From Nocardia rhizosphaerihabitans (GTDB lineage: Bacteria > Actinomycetota > Actinomycetes > Mycobacteriales > Mycobacteriaceae), in NCBI RefSeq assembly GCF_014646295.1, contig NZ_BMNE01000003.1, forward strand, positions 698,417 to 762,416: 64,000 bases of DNA. The letters run 5' to 3'. Under the pieces are notes generated by a model. It had not been told where the DNA came from and searched no databases. It was given only the letters and a program-made list of their open reading frames with translations. The position numbers were made by a program, and so were the translations under genes. Below, one piece after another: positions 7,854-19,800 of the stretch. The first letter of the stretch is position 1, and every line of letters begins with the position of its first letter.

Positions 7854-10800
7854 TCATCCTCGGCCTCCCAGATGTTCGTCGAGCACGCGCGCGATGAACG
7901 GCAGCACGTGTGGTGCGGTCAGTTCGTAGTGGGTGCCTTCGATGTCATGGTTGATGATTTCGCCGGTCACATACGGCTGCCAGCCGTCCGGGCCGAAGAT
8001 GTCGGAGGTGTCGGTGATCGCGCTGAAATACAGGATGTCGCCGTCGAACACCGGGCGTCGGTATCCGGTTCGGGTTCGTGCCGATGCGTTGTACGACTCG
8101 GCAATCCGTTCGATGACGTCCGCGTCGATCAGCGATACGCCACCGAGTCGCTCGCGGATCAGGTCGGCGGCCTGTTGCGCGGTCGCGTCCGCGGGCACAT
8201 CCTGGATGCCGACGACCGGGCCGAATGTGTTGACGAAGGCGCCCGCGGTGAGCCGCTCGATGCTGTCGCCGTCGATGTCGGCGGTATCGGCGTCCAGTAG
8301 CGCGACGATACCCACCGTGTCGCCTGCCTCCTGCAACTTGGTCGCGATGGCGTGCGCGATGAGCCCGCCGAATGACCAGCCGAGCAGGTGATACGGCCCC
8401 TCCGGCTGGATGGCGCGGATCTCGCGTATGTATCGGTCCGCGAACTCCTCTATCGAGCGCACGGGTGGTTCGCGGCCGCCCAGATCCGGAGCCTGCAGGC
8501 CGTAGATCGGTCGGCCGGGCCGCAATGCCTCCGCGAATCCGAGGTAGGTCCAGGATATTCCGGACGCCGGATGGATGCAGAACAACGCGGGCTCGGTGCC
8601 GTCGACCCGGATCGGCAGCAGCACATCGAGACCAAGGCCGCCCGGGATGGGCGCGGTCGCGGCCGCCGCGTGTGCCGCGGCGTCCTCGGCAGCGGCCGTC
8701 TGTGCCGCGGGAGTCTCGGCGAAATGCGCGGCCGCGCCGAGCGCGTCCATCCACAGGTCGGCCAGCTCGGCCACCGCGGCCGTGTCGAGCAGCGTTGCCG
8801 GGAACCCGAAGCTCGCCTCTAGCCGGTCGCCGATGACCACAGCGTTCACATCGAGAGCGGATTGCAGTGGCACGTCCGGATATTCGGCGACGTGCAGGTC
8901 GCCGAGTTCCGCGGTCGGGAGCCAGCCGAGGCGTTCCAGCCCGGCGGGGACGTCGCCCGTCGAGTAGCGGCCCAGGTAGTTGAAGCTGATCCGGCCGGGC
9001 AGACGTGCCGGAAGGCGTGCCGCCGTCTCGGGATTCAGGTAGCGCAGCAGGCCGAACCCGATGCCGTTGTCCGGCACCGCGGACAGCTGATTGCGCACCG
9101 CGCGGATCGCCGCGCCCATGGCAGGGCCGCCGGTCAGCGCGCCGTCGACATCGATGCCGGTGAGGTCGAGCCGCACCGGGTACAGGCTGGTGAACCACCC
9201 GATCGTGCGGGACAAGTCGGCGCCGGGGATCACTTGCTCCTGTCTGCCGTGGCCTTCGAGCCGCACCAGCACGGTGTCGTCGGCACCGCCGTGCCAGCGC
9301 ATCAGAGCCAGCGCCAGGGTGGCGAGCAGGGCGTCGTCGGCGCCGCAGTGGAAGAGAGCGGGCAGCGTGGTGAGCAGCGCGCTGGTGACTTCGGCGGCTG
9401 ACGCGCGTTCGACCGTGCGCAGGGTGCGCGTCTGATCGACGCCGGCGTCGAGCTCGCGGGAGCCGATCAGCGGGTCCGGGCGGTCCTCGATGACGCGCTG
9501 CCAGTAGCCGAGTTCGGAAACTCTCCTGTCCGAGCGTGATTCGTCGGCCAGTGCGTGCGACCAGCGCCGCATCGAGGTGCCGGTCTCGGCCAGAACCGGG
9601 GTGTCGCCGACCGACACCTGCGCCCACGCGGCGACCAGATCCGGGATCAGAATGCGCCAGGAGACGCTGTCGATGACGAGGTGATGCGCTACCACGATGA
9701 GTCGGCCCGCTCTGGTCCGTGCGCCTGCGCCGCCCACCGGGTCGAGCCAGACGAACTGCAGCACGATACCGTGTGCCGGATCGAGCCGGTTCATCGCGGA
9801 ATCGAGCTCGGTCACCGTGTCTTCGCGTAGGTGGACCGAATCGACGGCGTCGAGCTCGACGCGATGGACGAGTGCGCCCACGTCGATCGAGCCGGGTTCG
9901 CCGACCAGCAGTCGCGGTGCTCCGTCCTCGGCTGTCGTCAACCGTGCGCGGAGCATGTCGTGCCGGTCGACGACAGCCGTGACAGTCGCGACGATCTGGT
10001 CGCGTTCGATGCCGACCGGCATTTCCAGTACCGCGGACTGTGCGAAGCGGTTGTAGTTGCCGCCACGCTCGAGCATGTAGTGCACGATCGGCGGAATGGG
10101 CATCTCGCCGACACCTCCGCCGGGCAGCTCGTCGAGCGTCACCACCGCACCCGCGACCTCGGTGGCGGTGGCGAGCGCGGCCACCGTGGGGTGTTCGAAG
10201 ACCTGCAGCGGAGTGCAATTGATGCCCTGTTGCTTGGCCAGCGACACCAGCTGGATGGCGAGGATGCTGTCGCCGCCCAGCGCGAAGAACGAGTCGTCGG
10301 CGCCCACCACGTCGAGACCGAGCAGCGCGCCGAAAATCCCGGCGATGGCCTTTTCGGTGGGGGTCGACGGTGCGCGGTATTCGGCATGGTCGGCTGTGAA
10401 TTCCGGTGCGGGCAGCGCCTTCCGGTCGAGTTTGCCGACCACAGTGAGCGGGATGCTGTCCAGCACGACGAAAGCGGACGGCACCATGTACGCGGGCAAG
10501 GTGTTCGCCGCGGCGGCGCGCACCCGCGCGACGTCGAGCTCGACTCCCCGCGTTGGCAGCAGGTAGGCCGCCAGCGCCGTCGCCCCGGTGGGACCGGGGA
10601 CGCCGAGCGTCATCGCGAAGCCGACGTCCGCGGTACGCCCGAGTACGGCATCGATCTCGCCGAGCTCGATGCGCTGACCGCGCACCTTGACCTGGAAGTC
10701 GGTGCGGCCGATGTAGTCCAGTTCGACATTCGACCCGGAGCGCGTCCAGCGCACCAGATCACCGGTGCGGTACATCCGTTCGCCCGCCGCGCCGAAGGGA

Positions 10801-13800
10801 TTCGCCATGAAGCGAGCGGCGGTCAGGCTCGGCCTGGCGTGATATCCGCGGGCCAGGCCAGGTCCCGCGAGGTACAGCTCACCCGGGACGCCGACCGGAA
10901 CCGGGCGCAGCCGATCGTCGAGGACCAGGGCGGCTGTGCCTCGGATCGGCGTACCGATGGAGACCGGCTCGCCGACGACGAGAGGGTCGGAAGCCGTTGC
11001 CAAGATGGTGGTTTCGGTCAGGCCGTAGAGATCGACCATGGTGCGGTCCGCCGCCCAGCGTTCGACGAGTTCGGCCCCGACAGCCTCACCGGCTACCGCC
11101 AGCACCCGCACGCTCGGCACCTCGTCGGGTTCGATGGTGGCCAGTGCCGACGGCGTGATCACCATGTGGGTCACCCGTTCGGCCTCGATCAGCTCGCTCA
11201 GTGCGCTGCCGCCGAACACCTCCGGCGGCGACACCACCGAGGCGCCGCCGGTGCCGAACGCCATGACGGCCTCGAACAGCGACGCGTCGAAACTCGGTGA
11301 GGCCACCTGCAGGACTCGGGAGTGCTCGTCCAAGCCCAGCAGGTCACGCTGCGCCGCGACCATGTCGGCGAGCCCTCGATGGGACACCGAGACGCCCTTG
11401 GGTGTTCCGGTCGAGCCCGACGTGTAGATCAGCCACGCCGGGTTGTCCGGCCGGATCGGGGTGGGCAGCTCGCTATCGCGTACGGCGGTGCTGTGTGCAC
11501 GGAACCAGCGTTCGACGAGCTCGGGGTCGTCGAGCACGAGCCAGGTCGTGTTGTTCGGCAGCATCGACCGGTAGGCGGCGACGGTGAGACCGACCCGGGT
11601 GCCGGAATCGGTCAGCATGTGCTTGATCCGCTCCCCCGGGTGCTTCGGGTCGATCGGCAAGAAGGCCGCCCCGATCTTCGCGGCCGCCCACAAGCCGGTG
11701 AGCAGTTCGGCGGAACGGGGCAGGCTCAGCGCCACTGAGGTTTCCGGCCCGGCGCCTGCTTCCAGCAACAGCCTCGCCAGCCGGTTGGCCTGCGCGTCGA
11801 GCTCCTGGTAGGTCGTCGTGTGTCCGGCGACGACCAGGGCGGCGCGCTCCGGGTATTGCGCGACGGAGGCCGCCAGCAGTTGAGAAAGCGTTGTCGTTCC
11901 ACAACTTTCCGGGCCCCGCACCGGCACCAGGGCGCTGCGCTCGGTGCCGTCCAGGATGTCGATATCGGCGAGGCGCGCCTCGGGCTGGGTGAGGACGGTG
12001 GTGAGCACGTGCTGCCACCGGGTGGCCAGCGAGGCGACCGTCGCCTCGTCGAAAAGGTCGGTCGCGTAGGTCAGCACGCCATCCAGGCCGGCCGGTTCCG
12101 TCCCGGCGAAGCGCTCGCGCAGGTCCACTGTCAGGTCGAACTGCGAGGAGCGTCGGTCGAAATTCTCCACCTCGAACCGCAGGCCGGGCAGTTCGAGGAC
12201 CGGCTCGACGAAGTTCTGCAGGGTCAGCAGAACCTGGAAGAACGGGTGGTGCGCGGTCGACCGGCTCGGGTTCAACGCCTGGACCAGCTGCTCGAACGGC
12301 ACATCGGCGTTGCCGAACGCGTCCAGATCGGCCGACCGGACCGCGGTGAGGAACTCGGTGAATCCGACGCTCTGGTCGACTCGGGCACGCAGCGCAAGCG
12401 TGTTGACGAACATGCCGACGAGCTCGTCCAGCGCTTGCTCGCTGCGACCGGCGACCGGGGTGCCGATCACCACGTCATCGGTGGCGCCGAGCCGGGCCAG
12501 CAGGACCGCCAGCGTGGCGTGCACGACCATGAACGGGCTGACGTTGTGCGCGGTCGCGAATTGCACCAGGGCGCTGTGCAGCTCGAGGTCGATGGTGAAC
12601 GCGTAGTCGGCGCTGCGCATCGAGTTCACCGCGGGGCGCGGGCGGTCGGCGGGAAGCTCGAGCAGCTCCGGCACCCCGGAGAGCGTGCGTGTCCAATATC
12701 GGATCTGCTCGGCGACAGTGGATTCCGGATCGGACTCGCTGCCGAGCAGCTCGCGATGCCAGAGTGCGAAGTCGGCGTACTGTACGGCAAGCGGCGCCCG
12801 AGCGGTGTCGGCTCCGGCCGACCGCGCCGAGTAGGCGGCGACGAGATCGGCGGCAAGGGGCGCCATCGACGCGCCGTCAGCGCTGATGTGATGCACCACC
12901 AGGACGACCACGTGTACCGGTGCGGAACTCGCGGGCACTGCGGAGTTTTCGGCGCCGCTCATGAAGTGACCAGAGCAGACCTGTGCGGCGCCCGCCGCGT
13001 GTTCGGCGGAGGTCGCAGCGGTACCCGGCGGGTGAGCCGTAGGTGAGACGACGCGGAAGACGCCAACGCGCAGCGGTGGTTCCCTGGTGACATCGAATCC
13101 GGTGCCCGCCACTGTGTTGATCCGATCGCGCAGCGGTGCACCGTCTTCGATGTCGAGCAGGGTGATGGCGGGAGCGGCCACCTCGGCATCGATCACTACC
13201 TGCCGCGGTCCCGCCTCGTCGGCGGGGTAGACGGTGCGCAGACTCTCGTGCCTGCCGACGACATCGGCGAGCGCCTGCCGCATGGCATCGACATCCAGTT
13301 CGCCGGTGAGCCGCAGCGCGACCGCGATGTTGTATGCGGGCGAGGCCGGATCCATGCGGTTGAGCACCCACATGCGCTGTTGCGCCGGAGACAGCGGGAT
13401 CCGGTCCGGCCGGATCTGCGGGGCGAGAGCGCGGCGGCCGGGCTTGCCGTCGGTGGCCGGGACGACCCGCGCCGACAGTTGGCTGACGGTGGGCGCGTCG
13501 AACAGATCACGCAGCGTGATGGTCGACCCGAGTGCCGAATTCACCCGGGCGACCACCTTGGTCGCACTCAGCGAGTTGCCGCCGGATTCGAAGAACGGCT
13601 GGTCGATGCTCACCCGGTCGGCGCCGAGCACCTCGGCGAATACTGCGGCAACGGCTTCTTCCACCGGGGTGCGCGGCGCCAGATACGGACGGTGGGCGCC
13701 CGAGAAGTCGGGCAGCGGAAGGGCTGTGCGGTCCAGCTTGCCGACCGGGGTGAGCGGAATCGAATCCAGCTCGACGACGTAGCCGGGCACTATGTACCCG

Positions 13801-16800
13801 GGCAGTTCCGCGGCCAGCTGCACCCGCAGCCGCTCGGTATCCAATTCCGCCCCCTCGGCGGGCAGTACATAGGACACCAGCACTGTCTCCCCCGCCGGGT
13901 CGGTGTGCCCGATCGTCACCGCGTGTTCGACCTGCTCGTCGCGGGACAACGCCGCGTCGATCTCGCCCAGTTCGATCCGCAGGCCGCGGATCTTGACCTG
14001 GAAGTCGCTGCGGCCCAGGTATTCCAGTTCGAGTGCGCCGTTGTCGCCGGTGCTCCAGCGCACCATGTCGCCGGTCCGATACATCCGCTCGCCCGGCTCA
14101 CCGTACGGGTCGGCGACGAAGCGCCCCGCCGTCATCGCGAACCGGTTGAAGTACCCGCGGGCGAGCGCCGGACCGGCCAGGTACAGCTCCCCCGCGACGC
14201 CCATCGGAACCGGGCGCAGCCAGGTGTCGAGCACCATCGTGGCGGCACCGTGGATCGGCCCGCCGATCGTGATCGGCTCGCCCACGACGAGTTCCGCCGA
14301 CCCGGTCGCCATGATGCTGAATTCGGTGGGGCCGTACAGGTTTACCATTCGCCGGCCCGCCGACCACCGCTCGATCAGCTCCGGTGTCACGGCCTCACCG
14401 GCGACCGCCAAGCCGCGCAGCTGGTCCAAGTCGCTGGGGTCCATCGTGGCCAGCACCGACGGCGTGACGACCGCATGGGTCACCCGCTCGATGCGCAGCA
14501 GTCGTTCGAGCTCGGCGCCGCCGTAGACATCCGGCGGCGCCACCACGAGCCGCCCGCCCGCACCGTGCGTCGTCAACAGCTCGGCCACCGCGGCGTCGAA
14601 GCTGGGCGAGGCCACATGCAGTGCGCTCGCGGTCGCGTCCAGTTCGAGCGACTTGTTGTAGGCGGTCACGAAATTCGCGACTCCGCGGTGGCTGAGTAGC
14701 ACAGCCTTCGGCGTGCCGGTGGAGCCCGAGGTGTAGATCAGGTAGGCCGTCTGATCGATCTCGACGGAGCTGCCGCGCTCCTCGTCGGTGACCGGAGCGC
14801 CGGAGACCGTCATCGCTGTCCGGATCGTGCCGGGGTCGTCGAGGAGCACCCAGTCGACGGTGCCGGGCAGCCTCTCGCGGATCGCAGTCACCGTCACACC
14901 GATCGGGGCCTTCGAGTCGGTGAGCATTTGCTCGATCCGTGCCACCGGATAGTGCGGATCCAGTGGCATGAAAGCCGCGCCCGTCTTGGCCAGCGCCCAC
15001 ACCGCGACCACCGATTCCAGAGATCGGGTGAGGGCGAGCGCGACGAATGCCTCTCGGCCGGCACCCCTGCGCAGCAGTATCCGGGCGATGCGGTTGGACC
15101 AGGCGTCGAGTTCACCGTAGGACATGGTGAGCTCGTCCACGCTGACCGCGATGGCGCCGCTGTCGATGCGCGCGCCGTCGGCGAGGATCTCGGGCAGGGT
15201 CCGCAACGGTACCGACTCCGGCCCGCGAACCGGCAGCAGTGCGGCGCGTTCCGCGTCGTCGCAGTGCTGCAGCTGCGAGACCAGTGCGCGCGGGTGCTCG
15301 GCGAGCTGGGTCAGCAGCCGGACGAAACGATCCAGCAGTGTCCGCGCCGCCGGGTGATCGAGCTTGTCGGCCATGAACTTCAGGGTGATGTGCAGCGTGT
15401 CAGGCCCCTCGGCGCCGCGTAGCGGAGTGACCATGAGGTTCAACGGGTACGCCGCCGCGTCGGTGACTTCGACATCGAGCACCCGCATCCCCGCGACGCC
15501 GAGCATCTGCGAGAGCATTTCCCGGTCGATCGGATAGGACTCGAAGACGACCATCGTGTCGAACAGTTCGGCAAGGCCGACCGCCTGGTGGATGGCCGCG
15601 AGCCCGACCTGCTGGTAGTCCATCAACCGGGCCTGCTCGGCCTGCAGCCGGGCCAGCAGCTCGACCACCCGCTCCGCGGGGTCGAGTCGTACGCGCACCG
15701 GCAGCGTATTGATGAACAGGCCGACCATCTCTTCGACGCCCGCCAGTTCCGGTGGCCTGCCGGAGACCGTCCCGCCGAACACGACGTCGGTCCGGCCGGT
15801 CAGCATGGCCAGCACCATCGCCCAGCCGGCCTGCACCAGGGTGTTCACCGTGGCGCCGGATTCGCGGGCAACCGTCTCCAACCGGGCGACCGTGCCGTGG
15901 GGCAGGTCGGTGGAGATCATCCCGGTCTCGGTGGACTCGATACCGTCCAGGCTCGCGACCGCGCGGGTCGGGGTATCCACGCCCGCCAGTGATCGCGCCC
16001 ATGCGGCGACGGATGCCGCGTCGTCCTGGGTGCGCAGCCAGGACAGGAATTTCCGGTAGGGGTGGGCGGGCGGCAGCGCGGAGGCATCACCCGAGGTGAC
16101 ATACAGCGTCAGCAACTCGCGCACCAACAGTGGCCCCGACCAGCCGTCCAGCACGAGGTGATGATTGGTCAGCACGAAACGGTATATGTCGGCGGCGGTC
16201 CGGATGAGCAGGAAGCGCAACAGCGGTGGTCGGGTGAGATCGAATCGGGTATGCGCGTCCACGGCGAGCACCCGATCCAGCTCCCGCTGCCGCAGGTCGG
16301 CGTCCGGAATGCCGGTGAGATCCACCTCCTGCCAGTGGGCTTCCGCTTCGCCGAGAACGAGCTGGCGTGGCCCGTCGTCAGTTTCCACGAAGGCGACCCG
16401 CAGGTTGTCGTGCCGCGCCACCAACGCCTGCGCGGCGGCGCGCAAGCGGGACGCGTCCACCGTGCCCGCCAGGGTGAGAATCGACTGCACCGTGTAGCTG
16501 TCGGCGGTGTCGGGATCGTACAGAGCATGGAACAGCAGACCGAACTGCAGCGGCGAGAGCGGCCACACGTCCGCGACATTCGGATAGGTGTGGTCCCACC
16601 CGTCGATCTGCGGCTGAGTGATCGATACGAGGTCGAAGTCGGACGGCGTGTGACCACCGGCACCCGCGGTCTCGGCATGGTCGGCGAGCGCCCGCAGGGC
16701 ATCTGTCCACAGTTCGGCGAGTTCGTCGACGGCGGCGGCGTCGAGCAACCGAGAGGCGTAGGACCAGGTCACTTCCAGACCGCTGTCGGTCCGGACGGCG

Positions 16801-19800
16801 GTGATGTCGACAACGGCGGCCAACGGGGCCCGGTCGTCCTGCGCTGCCACGAAGCGTTGCGGGAGAAAGGCTTCGGGTGTGCCGTCGCTCGTTGTCCGGT
16901 CGAGGTAGTCGAAGCGGACCTGGGGGGTGGGTGCGCCCGCGAGCGCGTCGGCGGTGTCGGTGTTCAGGTAGCGCAGTATGCCGAAGCCGATGCCGTGGTC
17001 GGGCAGGGCTCGCAGCTGCTCCTTGACGGCCTTGATCGCGGCGCCTGCCGCCGCGCCGCCCGCGAACGCGTCGGCAAGGTCGATACCGGTCCGGTCGAGG
17101 GCAACCGGGTGCATGCTGGTGAAACAGCCCACTGTGCGCGCGAGATCCGCGCCGGGCAGGATGGCCGCTACGCGGTCGTGGCCCACCAGCGTGCACAGCG
17201 CGGCGGCCCGGTCGCGCCGGCGACCCAGCGCCATCGTGAGTGCGGTGAGCAGCACATCGTCGGGGCTGCAATGGAATCGGTCGGGCGCGGCGGCGAGCAC
17301 GATGTTCGCGACATCCGGTGCGATGGTCGTCTGCCGATGCGCGATCGTGGCGACCACATCGACAGCGGGATCGAGGGTGCCGGAGCCGAGCGCCGGATCG
17401 GGTGTCGCCAGAACGCGCTGCCAGATCGGAAGTTCGCCGACGCGCTCGCCCGCGTGCGCGAGCTGACCGTGCGCCCAGCGCCGGAACGAGGTGCCGCCCG
17501 GGGCCAGGACGCCGCCCCGTGCCGCTGTGGCCAGGTCCGCCGCCAGAATTCGCCAGGAGAGCTCGTCGGTGACGAGCTGGTGCATGACCAGCCAGCACAG
17601 GGGGTCGGCGTCGGCCCGCTCGAGCAGGACGAACCGCGCGACGACACCGGACTCGGGGTCGAGCAGGTCGGCAGCGCGCCGCACTGCGCGTTCGCAGGTC
17701 TCCTCGTGTTCCGGACCCGCCGCCACGACCTCCACCAGCGTCTCGGCATCGATCGAACCGCGGTCGGCGACAACCCATTCCCAGCCTTCATCGCCGTGCC
17801 GCAACGAGGAACGCAGCAGGTGGTGGTGGTCGACCAGTGCCTGCACGGCAGCGCCGAGTCGCGCTCGCTCGATACCCGTGGGCAAGCTGATCACTACCGC
17901 CTGGCTGAACCGGCGCCACGTATCCCCCTGGTCCAGCATCGCGTGCACGATCGGTGTGAGCTCGACAGTGCCGACGCCGCCACCGGGCAATTCGTGCACC
18001 ACCTGTGCCGGTACCTCGGTGGCCACAACTGCCAGCGCGGCGACAGTCTTGCGCTCGAAAACATCCCGGGCACTGAACCCGAGCCCGGCTGCCTTCGCCC
18101 GTGACACCAGCTGGATCGAGACGATGCTGTCCCCGCCGAGCGCGAAGAAGCTCTCGTCGACACCCACCGCCTGCCGCCCCAGCACCTCGGCGAACAGCGC
18201 GGCCAGTGCTTGCTCGCGCGGAGTCGACGGCGCGCGGCTGACAGTCGCGCGGCGGCCTGCGTCGGGTGCGGGCAATGCCGTGCGGTCTACCGTGCCGAGC
18301 GGAGTGAGCGGAATGTGGTCCAGCACCACGACGACCGCGGGCACCATGTAGGCCGGAAGCGATTCACCGGCAGCCGCTTTCAGTGCCTCCGGATGCATCT
18401 CGGCTCCCGGCCTGGGTAGCACGTAAGACACCAGCTCGGTGGCGCCGGAATCGGTCCGGACGCCGAGGGTGATCGCGAAATCTATGTCCGGGTGCCGTCG
18501 TAGTGCCGCGTCGATTTCGCCCAGCTCGATGCGGAAGCCACGCACCTTCACCTGGAAATCGCTGCGGCCCTGGTATTCCAGCTCCAGCCTGCCCTCTCGG
18601 GTGTTCCAGCGCACCAGGTCGCCGGTCCGGTACATCCGCGCGCCGGGCTCGTACGGGTTGGCGACGAATCGTGCAGCCGTGAGTCCGTTGCGCTGGTGGT
18701 AGCCGCGCGCCACTCCGGGGCCTGCGAGGTACAGCTCACCCGTCGTATTCGGGGGGACAGGTCGCAGCCACGGGTCGAGCACGACGCCGGAGACCCCGCG
18801 CACGAGGCTGCCGATGGTGATCGGCGTGGCAGGCGTGAGGGCTTCGCTCACGGTCACGGTCACGGTGGTTTCCGTCGGGCCGTACGCGTTCAGCAGGGAC
18901 CGCCCTGACCATTTCGCCACCAACTCGGGCGGGCAGGCGTCACCACCGACAACCACCGTGGACAGTTCGGGCAGCGTCTTCGGATCCAACGACCCCACCA
19001 CCGCAGGCGTGACATCGAGATGGGTGACCCGGTGCGCGCGCAGCACCTCCGCCAGGTCCTCGCCCGCAGCGGCCGACGGCGGCACGACGACCAGCGTGGC
19101 ACCCGCGGCGAGGGTCACCAGGACCTCCTCGACCGAGATATCGAAGCTGGGCGAGACAGCATGCGCCACAACGGAATCTGCGTCGATGCGGAACTCGGTG
19201 CCGGAGCTCGCGACCAGATCGGCCAAGCCACGGTGTGAGACCACCACACCTTTGGGCAACCCGGTCGATCCGGAGGTGTAGATGAGGTACGCGGCTTGGT
19301 CCAGCTGCACGGCGGCGCGGCGCTCGGTGTCGGTGATCGCCGCCGCGTCCTGCTCGGCCACCTCGATCAGGGTTGCCTCGTCGTCGAGTATCAGCCAGTC
19401 GACCCGGTCCGGCAGCGACTGCCGGACGGCCGCGACGGTTACGCCCGCCACGACACCGCTGTCGCCGAGCATGTGCTCGATACGGTCGGCGGGATAGGTC
19501 GGATCGATCGGCACGAACGCCGCGCCGGTCTTCGCCACCGCGATCATCGCCGACACCGACTCCGCCGAACGCGGAATCGAGATCGCCACGGTGCGTTCCG
19601 GTCCGGCACCGGCCGCGATCAGCACCCGGGCCAGCCGATTCGTGTACTCGTCGACTCCACGGTAGGACAGTGTGGTCTCGCCGCTGCGGATCGCGACTGC
19701 GTCACGATCGAGTGCCGCACCGGCAGCGAGGATGTCGGGCAGCGAACGAGGTGCGACACCTTCCGGCCCGCGTACGGGGGCAAGCTCGGTCTGCTCGTCG

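Noticed and set aside
16062..18104. 680-codon open frame on the plus strand
   Set aside because: It is antisense to the E1-C2 part of the NRPS and has no motif or ribosome-binding site.
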